Part shown: positions 11,767 through 24,565 of the stretch, piece by piece | Position numbering within the stretch: the stretch's first letter is position 1 | Layout: each line of letters opens with the position of its first letter | NCBI GenBank assembly: GCA_037447655.1 | Contig: JBBHKE010001012.1 | Span: forward strand, 1 to 64,000 | Length of the DNA stretch: 64,000 nucleotides | DNA from: Zygnema cylindricum | Taxonomy: Eukaryota; Streptophyta; Zygnematophyceae; Zygnematales; Zygnemataceae | Reading direction: 5' to 3' | Position numbers and translations under genes: made by a program | Notes under the pieces: model-generated | What the model saw: only the letters and a program-made list of their open reading frames with translations | Told to the model about the DNA's origin: nothing | Database searches by the model: none

Positions 11767-11836
11767 TAGCGCCTTAATGGTTCAGGCGTTCGGCTATAAA
11801 GAATCCACAGGTCGTAGGTTCAAATTCGATAGATGG
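11767..11836 (+). promoter_or_regulatory. tRNA-like (Pol III box) module in TE-D LTR, antisense
   Basis: A D-arm-like GCGCC...GGCG with TTAATGG, then CGGCTAT, then AGGTTCAAATTCG, close to the Pol III B box (GGTTCRANYCC). Orientation is opposite to TE-D. It aligns in order with the modules of TE-B and TE-E. Confidence 0.45.
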
Positions 11837-11904
11837 CACAATTTTGGTAAAATGCCCCTCTGCTTTAGTCTGCACCTTCTAAATAGCGGGGCACCCATGG
11901 CGTG

Positions 11905-12203
<299 letters not shown>

Positions 12204-12252
12204 TAGAAACTAAACTAAAATAGAGACAAGACATAAATTACCTTTTTCAACA

Positions 12253-12345
12253 CTCCCCTTAATTTTTAGCCCTCTCTTTTTCTCAAACCCACAACCATTC
12301 TGGAATAAACTAATTTTGGTGAAGAAACTGCTTTGATCATCATAT
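12253..12345 (-). pseudogene. End of TE-D RNase H, separated by TE-B
   Basis: The minus strand reads MMIKAVSSPKL, the usual copia RNase H end, then a purine tract. TE-B has its own separate RNase H end at about 13530-13420, so this piece belongs to another element, TE-D. Confidence 0.8.
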
Positions 12346-13405
12346 TGCAACTCTGAGACCTCCATACGTCCTCAAAAAAGGGCAACTTGCAAGAAGCCTC
12401 TAGGATAACCTTTACCCCTTTGTGTTTCAGCAAGAATAGCTACCACCCTAGAACACAAAAATTCAAACCACCTTCACCCTTGTGAAGGTAAGACTCGTGT
12501 GAGTCGATAGCAAAAACAATCTCTGAATTTGCTCCCTTGAGCAGTAAGTTATGGAGGGTCAAAGTTGACCTTTTGTACAGAAGCTCTACGGGAGGGATGG
12601 TCCTATCTACTAATTTTTTCGAAGTCCTATCTCTCTCTCAAACTCTATCTACTGATGTACGGCACGAATCATATTACACTGCTGTACACAAAAGTATAGC
12701 TGCCGGTGTACTTTCTGTACGTTTATTGTACGACATGGCCTAAATGTCGACACATGTCATATCCGGATTCGGTCCCGTAATCCTCGGAGATGTCGCGATC
12801 CAATGTAGTTGTGCCACGTGTTATCCGATGTGGCGATGACCACAAATCGCAGACATCCTCTTCCTCAATCTGGGCATTCATTCCCACCGTCCGATTAAAT
12901 GCAGATTTCAATCGTAACCGTTATAAATACCTGCGCGGTATTTGTTTCGCTATTAAAACAAATGCGCGTTACCTGTTTTTTCTCCGTACCTTAATCCGTT
13001 TTTATATAACCGAATCTATGTATCCAGTAAACAGTTACCGTTAAAGGAATTAGTCGACGTGGAAAACTTCATAGAATTATCAAACCTTATATGACTTAAC
13101 ATTAGTCTTCGACTAAATGGATAAAGCTACCGGCTATTGGCAGCTTTGACGGAAGGTATGTACCAAGATCAAATCCTGTGACCGACAGTCTTTTTTTAGT
13201 AAATCAGCTAATCTACTACCTATATATCAACAAGTCTACTATGCGTAAATCTTTGGATACCATAGGCAGCCATGGCTCTAACTTCCTCTCTAACTTTCAG
13301 TGATTGCAACAAGTGTGGGAGTTGAAGAGAGGAGTTAGAGGCAGATTCCCTCGGATTCTTTTCTGTATTTCATTTTAGACCTAGAAAATACTAAAAGAAC
13401 CATTA
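12346..13405 (-). repeat. TE-B 3' LTR
   Basis: The minus strand starts TAATGGTTCTTTTAG (TG mutated to TA) after purine tract AATAAGGGGAG and ends GAGTTGCA. It carries an LTR-end ATG (MEVSELQ) and an antisense tRNA-like module. Confidence 0.8.
13111..13197 (+). promoter_or_regulatory. tRNA-like (Pol III box) module in TE-B 3' LTR, antisense
   Basis: GACTAAATGGATAAAGC, CGGCTATTGG, then AAGATCAAATCCTGTG (B-box-like), closed by T7 at 13191-13197, the form of a Pol III terminator. It is antisense to TE-B and ends about 208 bp from the LTR start. Confidence 0.5.
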
Positions 13406-16400
13406 CTCCCCTTATTTTTTAGTCACTCTTTAATTTCATACCAAGCTTTTCCCTGCAAAAAATTAGTTTAGGGGAAGGCACAGGCTTGGTCATCATATCT
13501 GCTACTATTTCACTATCTGGTCTGTACTCTAAACAAATTATTTTGTTTTATTCCTTCTCTCTAACAAAGCTGAGTTATGTCCATGTGTTTGACTTTAAAA
13601 TGATGTTTAGGATTCGCAGCAATAGCGATTGCTGCATGATTTTCCCAGAAAATTTCTGCACACCACTCTTAAGGTGACAAAGCTCACCAAGCAAAGACTT
13701 GACCCACATTAATTGTTTTACAGCAGAGGAAGAGGCCATATACTCAACCTCCATGGTGGACTGAGCAATAACGTTTTGCTGTTTGCTACTCCAACAACAA
13801 GCCCCATCACCCAAATATAATACATATCCAAAAGTGCATCTCCTCATCGGAGCATCATTATAACTGGCATCACTCCAAGTAGTGATGTCAGTATTCTCCA
13901 CACCCAAATGCAACCATAGATCCCTAATTTCTATCAAATATCTAAGGACTCTCTTAAATGCCTCCCAATCTCTCTTATTGGGAGCATTTAGACTTCTACT
14001 CAGCACTCCTACAACTGCAGTTAAAACCGTTCGGGTACAATTCATAAATTAGATTAGGTTTCCCACTACTTGCTTGTAAGGAATAGTTTGCATAAACTTC
14101 TGTTCTTTAGGACCTTATTCCCCGTCTAAAATTATGACTCCTTTCACAATCCCTGTTCACTTCCTTTCTTTAACTCCATTGGAGCTGTACAACTATTAGC
14201 CTTATCCATCTGAAACTTTTCCAACATGTTCCCTGTTGCTTTTTTCTGAGTGAGTCTTATAATCTTTCTTCCTCGGCTCTTTCTGCTTGAATTCCCAAAA
14301 TATATCTTGCCTCCCCCATATCCTTCATCTCAAATCTCCTTTTAAGATCGGTTTCAGTTTATTAATTTTGTCGATTGATTTACTTAAAACAAACAAATCA
14401 TCTACATAAATTGCAATAAATATAGCACCTTCCTCATCTTCAAAAACATAGATTGAGTGATCTGAGCTGATCCGGATATATCCCAGGCCGGTAAGAAACT
14501 CATCAAGCTTCTTATTCCACTGACGAGGCGCATGTTTCAAACCATAAAGAGATTTAATACCTTACTCTCCTCTCCTTCCTCCACAAATCCTTCGGGTTGT
14601 CGCATGAAGATCTCCTCCTCCAATTCTCCATGCAAAAAGGCTGTCTTGATGTCCATCTGGTGCACCTCCATGTCTTCTGCTGCTGCTACACTGAGAAGTA
14701 TGCGAACGGAGGGAAATCTGACGACCGGGGCAAAGGTTTCCTCGTAGCCGATTCCTTCTTTCTGTGTAAATCCTTTTACCACCAATCGGGCTTTGTAGCG
14801 CTCAATTGTGTTATCTGGGTTCAATTTTAATTTGAACACCCAATTAGAACCGATTGGTTTTCGGTTCGGTGGACAATCCACCAGCTCCCAAGTATTGACT
14901 GCTATAATTGAGGCCGTCTCCTCATTGATGGCTTTCGTCCAACGGTTCCTTTTTGGACAAGTCATCGCCACTCCATAAGTCTGAGGTTCATCTTGATGAG
15001 ATAGTTTTGTTACCTTGTTATTAACCTGTTTTTCTTGCAATCTTTTGCTACTTCTCCTTCCCCCCTCAATATCTGTGGTCGGAATAGATGGTTCTCGCTG
15101 GTTCTTTCTAACAATCTTGGCTTCTCCCCGATCCTTTGATTCTAAATCAATTTCCACCACGTTTTTGGCTTTGAGTAGAGTTGTCACTAAAGTTTCCGCA
15201 ACGGAGTACTTTTCGGTCTGATATAAACCTGCAAGAATATCATCTTCCTTAAAACCTAGATAGTTAGGAAGCTCAAAGTCATCATAATTTTCTGACTCAA
15301 ATCTGATTTTCATTGACTTTGTATATTTCAAAGGATCCATAGACTTTCCTTCATCTATAACTACTAGATGCTTTACTAAGATTATATCTTCCCTTTTTAG
15401 ATCATAAACTCAGTATCCTTTAACATCCTCATCATATTCTTATTAGTATCCCGGTTTTCCATGAGGATCTAGCTTCCAATTAGACCGATCTGTATCAAGA
15501 CTCAATACTTGAAGTGAGATATGTCTGGTTTCCGGCCGGTCCATCTCTCATAAGGTGTTTGATCTTTTATAACTGAAGTAATAACTCTATTTTTGAGGTA
15601 ATTAACACAGTTCATTGCTTCTACCCAAAACCTTTTTCTTCTCTTCTTATTTGACAACATACTTCTAGCACTATCACTTAGTGTCCGATTAAATCTTTCA
15701 GCTACCCATTCTGTTCCTGGTATCTTGGAATTGTCTTTTTGTGTTTGACTCCACCTTCCCTCAAAAAATCCTCAAACTGGTTAGAAGTATACTCTCCACC
15801 ATTGTCACTCCTTACTCTCTTAATTGGAGTTTCATGGAGTTTTTCGCTCCATGCTTTATATTGTCTGAAATAATCTTGAGCTTCTGACTTGTTTTTAAAA
15901 AAATACACCCTGGAATACCGAGACCAATCATCAGTGATAGTGATCATAAATCTCTTCCCCCCGGTGAGGGCACTTTGGCCGGTCCCCAAATATCTGTGTG
16001 TACTAAATCTATAATTTTTTCTCCCCTATAGGTGGTTGTTTTGGGAAATGACAATCTGTGTGCTTTACCTTGAGCACATCTAGTACAATCACTTAGATTC
16101 TCACTCTCACTAAATTGAATTTCTTCCACCACTCCCATCTTTTTCATCTCTTTTAGCTTATCTAGATTCACATGCCCAAGCCTCTTATGCCACATCATTA
16201 TATCATGAACACCAGCATAATAAAGTTTCTTCTTTTCATTGCTTAAAATCAGCCTAAACATCCATTTGCTACGTTTTTCAGCAGTGAAATAAACTTCCTC
16301 CTCAAAACTAGAAGTAAAGACTCATTTCCTAGTGTTAGTATCAAAACCCTTATCATCTAATACAGACGTAGAGATGAGGTTTTTGTTCAGCTCCGGAATA

Positions 16401-16591
16401 AACAATACATCGGAAAATGTAATTATGGATGTCTTTCCTTCTACCAACACTTTCATATCTACCGATCCTACAAGAGTAGTAGTGATTATCCTCCCATCCC
16501 CGTACTCCATCTCTACAGTGGGAATCTTTCTTATCTTAGTGAAGAGGTGTTTATCCTTACACATGTGCTGGAGGCACCTAAATCTACAACC
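13406..16591 (-). pseudogene. TE-B protease, integrase, reverse transcriptase and RNase H
   Basis: Protease begins VDLGAS (from the usual DSGAS) at about 16586, then TKIRKIPTVEMEYGDG. GAG-pre-integrase and zinc-binding region at 16261-15944 (MWHKRLGHVNLDKLKEMKKM). Integrase core 15989-15610 (TDDWSRYSRVYFFKNKSE, RSDNGGEYTSNQF). Reverse transcriptase 15340-14325 (HQMDIKTAFLHG; intact YVDD). RNase H 14045-13420, ending ADMMTKPVPSPKL. Frame breaks in integrase and reverse transcriptase make it non-functional. Confidence 0.85.
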
Positions 16592-17434
16592 TGTTGTTCT
16601 GAGACAATTGTTGGTACTGAAGATGAAGAAGATGCAGCAGTAGTAGTCATTGTAGAACAAAAAAAAAGAGGAAGCTTCCACAAATACCAGTGGCAAAACA
16701 TCAACTTTGATAGACAATAACTTTCAACACAGTGACACAATATTCTTACAAATCTACCACAATGTAGATATCATACAAAGGAACACACACATAAAATTTC
16801 ACTTAATTATGCTCAAAGATCTGTGAGATATTCGGTGGTGAATTTTCATAAAAACTGAGTGTACAATTTTTCATATCATTTGTTCCTAGTAAATAAATTC
16901 ACTAAGTCCTACTTCTATATACTGAAACCACACTAAGTTGTACGGAGGCATTCCAGCCGTTCATCTAACAATCCAACACAACAAATACTGTGAGTATACC
17001 TGTGTACTGAAGGTATGTCATAAACCACATTTTCAACACTAAACAACTAATTCACTACAGACAAAATTCTGTTCTACCAAATATTTAAACCGAAGTTTAT
17101 AGAACATAAAGTGATAGTGATCTAGTCATGCCCCGTCAGTATTTGTTGGCGGCAGCTGTCAGCCGTACGATTAGAGTATTTGGCACCATAGATGTGACTT
17201 CACGAAGTACCGTGGTCTCGCCGAATTTCCGTACGTCCACAAAAGACATAATCACGCATTTCTCTCAAGTGACGACGCGTGTCCCAAGTGTGAATGAACC
17301 GTGAACTCCCAGCTTCACTGACACACTAATTTTGGTAAGTACTAAACCGAACTCAACCAAAAATAACTTAAGTCCTGAACAGCTCTCTCTCACAACTGAG
17401 GCATAGAGGGGACTAAAGCTTTCTAAAAACAACA
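16592..17434 (-). repeat. TE-C 3' LTR
   Basis: 843 bp, alignable end to end with the 5' LTR by eye. It follows purine tract CTTTAGGGGAG. It also ends with the 59-nt gag start (ATG at 16650), so a gag N-terminus occurs downstream of the element body. Confidence 0.85.
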
Positions 17435-20400
17435 CTCCCCTAAAGCTTTAGACTCTGCTAGTCACTCAGTCCACATGCCTCTCTACAGAACTTCAATTTG
17501 GGTGCAGGTAAGGGTTTCGTCATCATATCAGCCACCATTTGCTCATCCGGTAAATAACTCAACTTCATGACTTTTCCCATCACCTTTTCTCTTACAAAAT
17601 GTAGATTGATATCAATGTGTTTACTCTTAAAGTGATGACTGGGATTAGATGCAATAGCGATTGCTGCCTGATTCTCACACCATACTACCTGTGGTCTAGA
17701 TTGCATAAAGAGAAGGTCTTGGAGAAGAGACTTTACCCAAAGTGACTCCTTAACTACCGAGCTGGCAGCCATGTACTCAGCCTCCATGGTAGACTGAGCT
17801 GTTTCCTTCTGAAGTTTGCTGCTCGAGCAGCAAGTTCCACTTCCGATCTTCAGAATGTATCCGATGATGGAGCGACGGCTAGGCATATCTCCGTAGCTCG
17901 CATCGCTCCATATATGAATTTTGACTTCCTCTCCACCGAGAGAGAGTCTAAGATTTCGAGTTCCTGCAAGATAGCGAAGAACTCTCTTTGCTGCCTGATA
18001 GTCCGACTTCCTCGGATTTTGCAGGCTTCGGCTCGAGGCTCCAACTGCGGCTTCGATTTCCGGACGAGTACAATTCATGAAATAGATGAGGCTTCCGACA
18101 ATCTGCTAGTAAGGAATGGAGGACATAGAATCTGCCTCCCCTGAATCCAAAAAATCATCAACCAAAACACCACCATCTGTTTTCGTACCCTCCAACTTCT
18201 GCCTGAATTCCATAGGGGTGGCACTCCCCTTTGCTTCTGACATACCAAACTTTTCTAGCATGTTCGAGATTGCTTCTCTCTGAGTTAGATAAATAATTCT
18301 CTGTTTCCTATCTCTTTCTACCTGAATTCCTAAAATATACCTAGCCTCACCCAAGTCGTTCATTTCAAACCGAGAATTCAGATCTGATTTTATTTTAATG
18401 ATTTAATTGATAGATTTGCTAATCAACAGCAAATCATCTACATATACTGCCACATAAATCACTCAATCCTCACCTTGCATTACATAGACTGAGTGATCTG
18501 AACTGATCCTGGTAAAGCCAAGATTGGTTAAAAACTATTTAACTTCAGGTTCCATTGTCTCAGAGCCTGTTTCAGACCATACAAGGACTTCAACAGTTTA
18601 AGACCAGATTTTCTTTCCCTTTTTCAGCATACATCCCTAGCTACTTCATATAAATTACTTATTCCAAATCATAATGCAAGAAAGCCGTCTTAACGTCCAT
18701 CTGATGCAATTCCATATCCTCTATTGTAGAAGAGACAGCAAAACTCTCATAGTAGGAAAACGAACCACAGGAGAGAAGGTCTCTTCATAATCAATTCCCT
18801 CCTTCTGACTAAATTCCTTAGTGACCAGTCTAGCTTTATATCTTTCAATTGTATTATCAGGATTCAATTTTAATTTGAAGACCCACATACAACCGATAGC
18901 TTTCGTGTTCGGTGGGAGCTCCACAAGTTCCCAAGTTTGGGCTTCCTTAATTGACTATATCTCATCATTTGCAGCCGAGATCCAATGATCCTTTTCAAGA
19001 ACGGAAAAGGCTTCTTGAATAGTAAGCGGCTCCCCTGTGTTTGCAAAAAAAACACTCTCCACTCGGTCGCCTCGAATGGGGCTGCTTTGTCTTCTTCCCC
19101 CCGGAAAATCTGACGCGAGAACTGTTGGTCCCCTAGTGGTCCGCAGAGGGCGTGTAGTGGTAGGAGCAGCTCCGAAAGTAGGATCTGACGGCCCAGAGAC
19201 ATTCGGAAGAGAGGTAGAGGAAGTCGAAGGAGATGGAGTAAAAGGTACTTGCTCAAGAATGATATAATCTTGTATTTTCTCATTCCTTTCAGCTGCATCA
19301 TTACTAAAAACATCCACAGATTGTCTCTTTTCTTTAATTTGAATATTCCTGGCTGTTTGAAGGCATCCTCTCTAAGGGTTATACACTCTATAGCCTGCAG
19401 ATTCATCATCATAGCCTAAGAAAACACCAGGTACAGATTTTGGACTAAGCTTCCAATTAGGAAGATTATCCAAGATAAAGCATTTGCTACCGAAGACTCT
19501 AAAATGACCAACATTTGGTTTTCTGCCTGTCCATACTTCATAAGGTGTTTTACCCTTAACAGCTCGGGTTTCTACTCTATTTCTGATGTAGGAAGCACAA
19601 TGAAAAGCTTCCCCCCAAAACTTTGGATCCACACCTTTATCGGCCATCATAGAGCGAGCACATTCAGTCAAAGTTCGATTAAGTCTCTCGGCCACACCAT
19701 TTTGTTCCGATGTGTACGGAGCAGTAAATTCACGAGAGATGCCATTTTCTTTTAAGAAATCAGCAAAGGCATAAAATACATACTCTGCACCATTATCCGT
19801 CTGCAAAGAAAAAATAGATTTGCCGTGAAGTTTCTCTGCCCAGATTTTGTAGTGTTTAAAGTGAGTGAAGACTTCGCTCTTCTCCTTCATGAAGTATAAG
19901 CGACTGTACCGAGAGTAGTCTTCTCTAAAGGTGACAAAATAGTGGCTGCCACCAAAAGAGAGAACTTTGGAAGGGCCGAAGACATCAGAGTGAATAATAC
20001 CAAGGAGATTTGTGGCTCGATGATCAGAAACTTGTGGGAGGGGAATCTTGTGAAGCTTTCCGAGAGCACAACCATCACAAACATGAGACTCTTTTTGATC
20101 GAGCTTGACTCCCTCTATCATATCAATCTTTTTTATCTTAGTAAGTCTCTCATGATGCACATGACCAAGTCTTTTATGCCACAAAACATTATCACATAGG
20201 ACACTGCAGTAAGCAAAATCAATATTATTAGCCAGGTTCATGCGGTACAAAAAGTTTGGGCCTCTAGTACATACTAGAGCTACTCCTCCATCCTTGCTCA
20301 CTATTTTTTTTCCATTTTTCCGGAGAACCTCAAAGCCTTTGCTTTCAGCCACAGACGTAGAAAACAAATTTTTCTTAAACTTTGGAACATACAAGACATC

Positions 20401-20610
20401 GTATATAGTTCTCTTAACAACCTTTCCATCTATCACACAATCGTGATCTATATTTCCTTTGGCATTTGATTCAACAACATAGCCACAAGCATAAAAGATC
20501 TGACATAAAGGAATAGAAGACATCTCCTTAAACCAAGACTTGTTCCAGCACATGTGTGAAGAGCTGCCGGAATCCATTATCCATCTGAGGTCCTTTTCTC
20601 CTTCCATCAT
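17435..20610 (-). pseudogene. TE-C pol (protease, integrase, reverse transcriptase, RNase H)
   Basis: A 412-codon open frame at 20610-19372 carries the protease (RWIMDSGSSSHMC), the GAG-pre-integrase (VLWHKRLGHVHHERL, CDGCALGK) and the full integrase core with first Asp (IHSDVFGPS), second Asp (QTDNGAEY) and Glu (FLKENGI), then TPYEVWTGRKPN. Reverse transcriptase (19320-18110) keeps YVDD but is broken by stops near 18455 and 18730. RNase H (18078-17458) is open: HIWSDASYGD, QSTMEAEY, ENQAAIAI, HHFKSKHIDINLHFVREK, ADMMTKPLPAPKL. Confidence 0.9.
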
Positions 20611-21568
20611 GTCGAGTTTGGCAAGAGCAAAGAACTCTTTGTCATCAGTTTTTGAAAACTGGTCACATCAGGTTTTTCTTCCTCGATCTTGTTTTTCTCC
20701 AATTCCGTATCCTCCGCTAAAAACGCAACAGTTTTATTCGGGGGTCTTTGAGGTATAAAGGGTCCGCGATGTCTCCATCCTTTCCAGAAGATACCTGTTT
20801 CAAGAGCTTTTATATACAAAAGACAAGCTCTGAAGGAGTGACCATCAGTATATAGCAATAAACACATTTCTCAAACTGGGGATTAAACTGATTCCCTTGA
20901 TATCTACATTCTCTCTGAAATTGAGTCGTGAAGGCTACAGCTGGTTTCCCAGATCTTAACACTGTTTCAGTGGTTTGTTCTGACAAGATAAACTCTATAG
21001 CTGTTTGCAAATTCCAAAGAGGTTTGGACAATTTTTTCATTTCATCCGAGGCTCCTTTATATTCACTAGGTAGCCCCTTTACGAGAATCATGGCCTGATG
21101 ATAAGGGGAGAAAGTCCCCCCAGAACATGCATTTTTTGACAATAACATTCGAAACCGATTAGTGTATTCCACCATGTAACTGCCTGTGTACTTATACTCA
21201 TAGATCTGACCAGCAGTTATAATCTCATGCTGGTCACTAGCTCTAACATAAGAATATTTCAAAGCATCCCACAAATCTGACGCCTTTGTAACATTAATAT
21301 ATGTCATATTCAATTCTTTTGATATCATAAGCTTCACTAAATGCAAAGCTTGGTCATTTTTTTGATCAAAGCTGGCATCAGATTTTGCCAGGGATCCATT
21401 TAAGACATCAATAAGTTTCACTTGCTTGAAGTAAGACTTAACCAAATCTGCCCAATACAGATATTCACGTCCATCAAAGACTGGAATTCGTGAAGGTGGG
21501 CCCGTGACCTGTTGTTCTGAGACAACTGTTGGTACTGAAGATGAAGAAGAAGCAGCAGTAGTAGTCAT
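20607..21568 (-). pseudogene. TE-C gag, starting inside the LTR
   Basis: ATG at 21568 lies 59 nt inside the 5' LTR. The frame reads MTTTAASSSSSVPT...EQQ to the LTR end, then VTGPPSRIPVFDG across the primer-binding site. The usual gag core follows (LWDALKYSYVR, YMVEYTNRFRMLL). The zinc knuckle C-X2-C-X4-H-X4-C is present as CVYC-YTDG-H-SFRA-C but needs a frame change near 20865, so gag is broken there. Confidence 0.8.
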
Positions 21569-22358
21569 TGTAGAACAAAACAAGAGAGGAAGCTTCCACA
21601 AATACCAATGGCAAAATAGTAACTTTGACAGACAATAACTTTGCAATACAGGTTTACAATAGTCATACAAATCTACCACAATGTAAATATCATACAAACG
21701 AACACACACATAAAATTTCACTTAATTCTGCTTACAGACCTGTGAGATATTTAGAGGTGAATTTTCATAAAACTGAGTGTACAGTTTTTCATATCATTTG
21801 TTCCTAATAAATCAAAATCTACTAAGTCCTACTTCTATACACTAAAACTACACTAAGCTGTACGGACACATTCTAGCCGTACATCTAACATTCTAACACA
21901 AAAAATACTGTAAGTATACCTGTATACTGAAGGCATGTCATAAACCACATTCTCAACACTAAACAATTAATTCACTACATAGAAAATTCTGTTCAACCAA
22001 ATATTTACACCGAAATTCTGACAACGTAAAGTGATATTGATCTAGTCATGCCTCATCAGTATTTGTTGGCGGCGGATGTCAGCCGTCCGATTAGAGGATT
22101 TGGCACCATAGATGTGACTTCACGAAGTATCATGGTCCCGCCGAATTTTTGTACGTCCACGGAGGACATACTCACGCATTTCTCTCAAGTGACGACGCGT
22201 GTCCCAAGTGTGAATGAATCGTGAACTCCCAGCTTCACCGTCACACAAATTTTGGTAAGTACTAAACCAAACTCAACCAAAAATAACTTAAGTCCTGAAC
22301 AGCTCTCTCTCCCTCACAGCTGAGGCATAAAGAGGACTAAAGCTTTCTAAAAACAACA
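21510..22358 (-). repeat. TE-C 5' LTR and adjoining primer-binding site
   Basis: 849 bp. The primer-binding site follows on minus as GGTCACGGGCCCA (21509-21497), a two-base variant of GTTATGGGCCC, the complement of the initiator tRNA-Met anticodon arm. The A-to-C change in ATG (ACG) removes the start codon that other copies carry there. Confidence 0.8.
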
Positions 22359-22363
22359 CAATC

Positions 22364-23496
22364 CAGCCGGCTTCATTTTTCAATCCACCGAAAGCACATT
22401 TCTGTTTTCGTGGAATTTCGACCTCGTTTGTCGCCTCCAATTTCTCATCCAATATGAGCTCATTATCGTCGTCTTTCGATTCCACCTCATGTACCTGTGT
22501 CACAAGAGCCTTTTTATTTCCACTTGAGGGTCCTCCAGTCTGCCCCTCCTTTAACCGAAACTTGATTAGCTTTGTGCACTCCGCCATATAGTGCCCTGGT
22601 TTCTTACAAAAATGACATAAAACCTTGGGAGCCCTTGGTCCGAACTCGTCGGTCTTATTTTTCCGCCCCTCCCCTTCGTAATATCCGACCGATTTATGGG
22701 AATCCTTTTTCCTCCAATCGGTCCCAGCTGCCAAGGCTTGCCCACTCTTTCCTCCCCTTCCGATCTCAATCGTATTCTCCCGAACGAGAATCATCCCTAC
22801 GACTGAGTTCCATATCCACTTTAAGTCTGCCAATACAGGCACACGGTTGACTATGTTCTCAAACTCATCAGGTAACTTCATCAGTAAATAGTTATCCTTT
22901 TCCTTTTCACTAAATACTTTTCCAGCACTCTCCAGTTCCATAAAAAGTGTAGTAAGCTCATTGCAAAAATCCAACATCTTCCCCCCAAAGTATACATACT
23001 CATCAATTTTTTCTGATCAGCCAACTGTTATTGCTGAATCGTACCACTTCAATATATCTCTATGAGAGCCACCCAAAGATCAGATGCCCTCTCTACTTGC
23101 AAATGAGGAGATGCAAGCCCTTGTGTAAGATGGCGGAGAATGAAGTGCTTTGCCGCCATATTGTTGAAGTCATAGGCATCACTATCATTCTCCTCGTTCC
23201 TCGGAATAGGTGACATGAATGGCGAACTAGTTGTTATTGGTGTGGTTTTCTCTTTCTCCTTTCTTTTTTCCACCACCTCCCCTTCTTTTGTCTCCTCCGT
23301 TGGAGATGGATCAGCTTTGCTGGTGAATTTGCTACCTCCAAACCTTGGAGGGATACCAAGACTTGATGGACGCCCCACTCGTCCACTCACTATCCCCCAA
23401 AATCTTTTCATGCATAGAGCTCGTGTCATCATAATTTCCAACTATATGAAGCCAGTTCCATTAAAGATGGGTACCCTAGAGGTAGGGCCCATAACT
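22364..23496 (-). pseudogene. TE-B gag and primer-binding site
   Basis: The primer-binding site reads AGTTATGGGCCC on minus (23496-23485), and the frame continues as PTSRVPIFNGTGF. Gag pieces: 23441-23049 (RFWGIVSGRVGRPS, WVALIEIY) and 22977-22364 (LLMKLPDEFENIVNRV, an intact zinc knuckle CHFCKKPGHYMAEC, then RKQKCAFGG and GWI). A stop lies near 23440 and a frame break near 23040. The frame ends where TE-C enters. Confidence 0.85.
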
Positions 23497-24565
23497 TGCA
23501 ACTCTAAGATGTCCATAGGTCCTTATAAAAGGCAGCTTGCAATAAGCCTCTAGGATATCCCTAACCCCTTTGTGTTTTAGAAAGAATAACTGTCACCCTG
23601 GCAAACAAAAACTTTGACTACCTTCTCCCTTGTGAAGGCAAGACTCTTCGAGTCGATAACAAAAAGAATCAATGAATTTGCTCCCCTGAGAAGTAAGTTA
23701 TGGAGGGTCAAAGATGACTTTTTGTACAGAAGTTCTCTGGGAGAGAGGGTCCTATCTACCAAATTTTTCTCAGTCCTATCTCTCTCTAAAACTCTATCTA
23801 GTGATGTACGACACCAATCATATAAGTGTGTTGTACAAAAAGGTACAGGTGTCGGTGTACTTTTTGTATGGACATTCTACGACATAGCCTAAATGTCGAC
23901 ACATGTCATATCCGGATTTGTTTCCGTAAACCTTGGAGATGCCAAAATCCAATGTCATGGTGCCACGTGTCATCTGATGTGGCGATAACCACAAACCGCC
24001 GAAATCCTTTTCCGTGATCTTGGCATTCATTCGGACCGTCCGATTAAATGCAGATTTCAATTGTTGCCGTCATAAATACCTGCGTGGTATTCGTTTCGCT
24101 ATCGAAACAAATGCGCGGTACCTGTTTCTTCTCCGTACCTTAATCCGTATTTTACATAACCGAATCTATGTATCCAGTAAATAGTTACCGTTAAATGAAT
24201 TAGTCGACGTGGAAACAATCCTAGAATTATCAAACCCTATATGACCTAACACTAGTCTTAGACTAAATGGATAAAGCTACCGGCTATTGGCAACTTTGAC
24301 GGAAGGTATGTACCAGGATCAAATCTTGTGACCGACAGTCTTTTTTTTAGTAAATGAACTAATCTACTACCCGTATATCAATTAATCTACTACCCGTAAA
24401 TCTCTGGATAGCATAGGCAGCCATGGCTCTAGCTTCCTCTCCAACTTTCAGTGAGTGCTACAAGTGTGGGAGTTGAAGAGAGGAGTTAGAGGCATATTGC
24501 CTCGACTTCTTTTCTGCAATTCATTTTAGACCTAGAAAATACTAAAAGTACCATCAATTTCTACA
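23497..24565 (-). repeat. TE-B 5' LTR
   Basis: The minus strand starts TGTAGAAATTGATGG and ends MDILELQ-coding DNA (ATG 20 nt before the LTR end). Relative to the 3' LTR it carries about 9 extra bases at its start. It aligns with 12346-13405 throughout. Confidence 0.8.
24264..24348 (+). promoter_or_regulatory. tRNA-like (Pol III box) module in TE-B 5' LTR, antisense
   Basis: Same module as at 13111-13197, with CAGGATCAAATCTTG as its T-arm-like hairpin and T8 at 24341-24348. Confidence 0.5.

Larger units (their letters stand above)
16592..22358 (-). mobile_element. TE-C: Ty1/copia element inserted at the TE-B protease active site
   Basis: 5767 bp, with LTRs 21510-22358 and 16592-17434 that both begin TGTTGTT and end AACAACA (minus strand). 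Flanking 5-mers on minus are GATTG and GGTTG (4 of 5 identical). Its sequence differs from TE-B/D/E/F: the protease reads IMDSGSSSHMC and the LTR-encoded gag start MTTTAAS belongs to it. It is the youngest layer of the nest by position. Confidence 0.9.
12346..24565 (-). mobile_element. TE-B: Ty1/copia element nested in TE-D and host of TE-C
   Basis: LTRs of about 1060 and 1069 bp (12346-13405; 23497-24565) enclose gag (23484-22364) and protease to RNase H (16591-13406), split by TE-C. Flanking 5-mers on plus are CATAT (12341-12345) and CATAG (24566-24570), an imperfect target duplication. The gag frame runs to GWI at 22364 and resumes as VDLGAS at 16586. Confidence 0.85.

Noticed and set aside
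16592-17434. TE-B starting with a gag N-terminus at 16650
   Set aside because: The MTTTAAS codons belong to the TE-C LTR, since the same 59 nt end both TE-C LTRs. TE-B gag is at 22364-23484.
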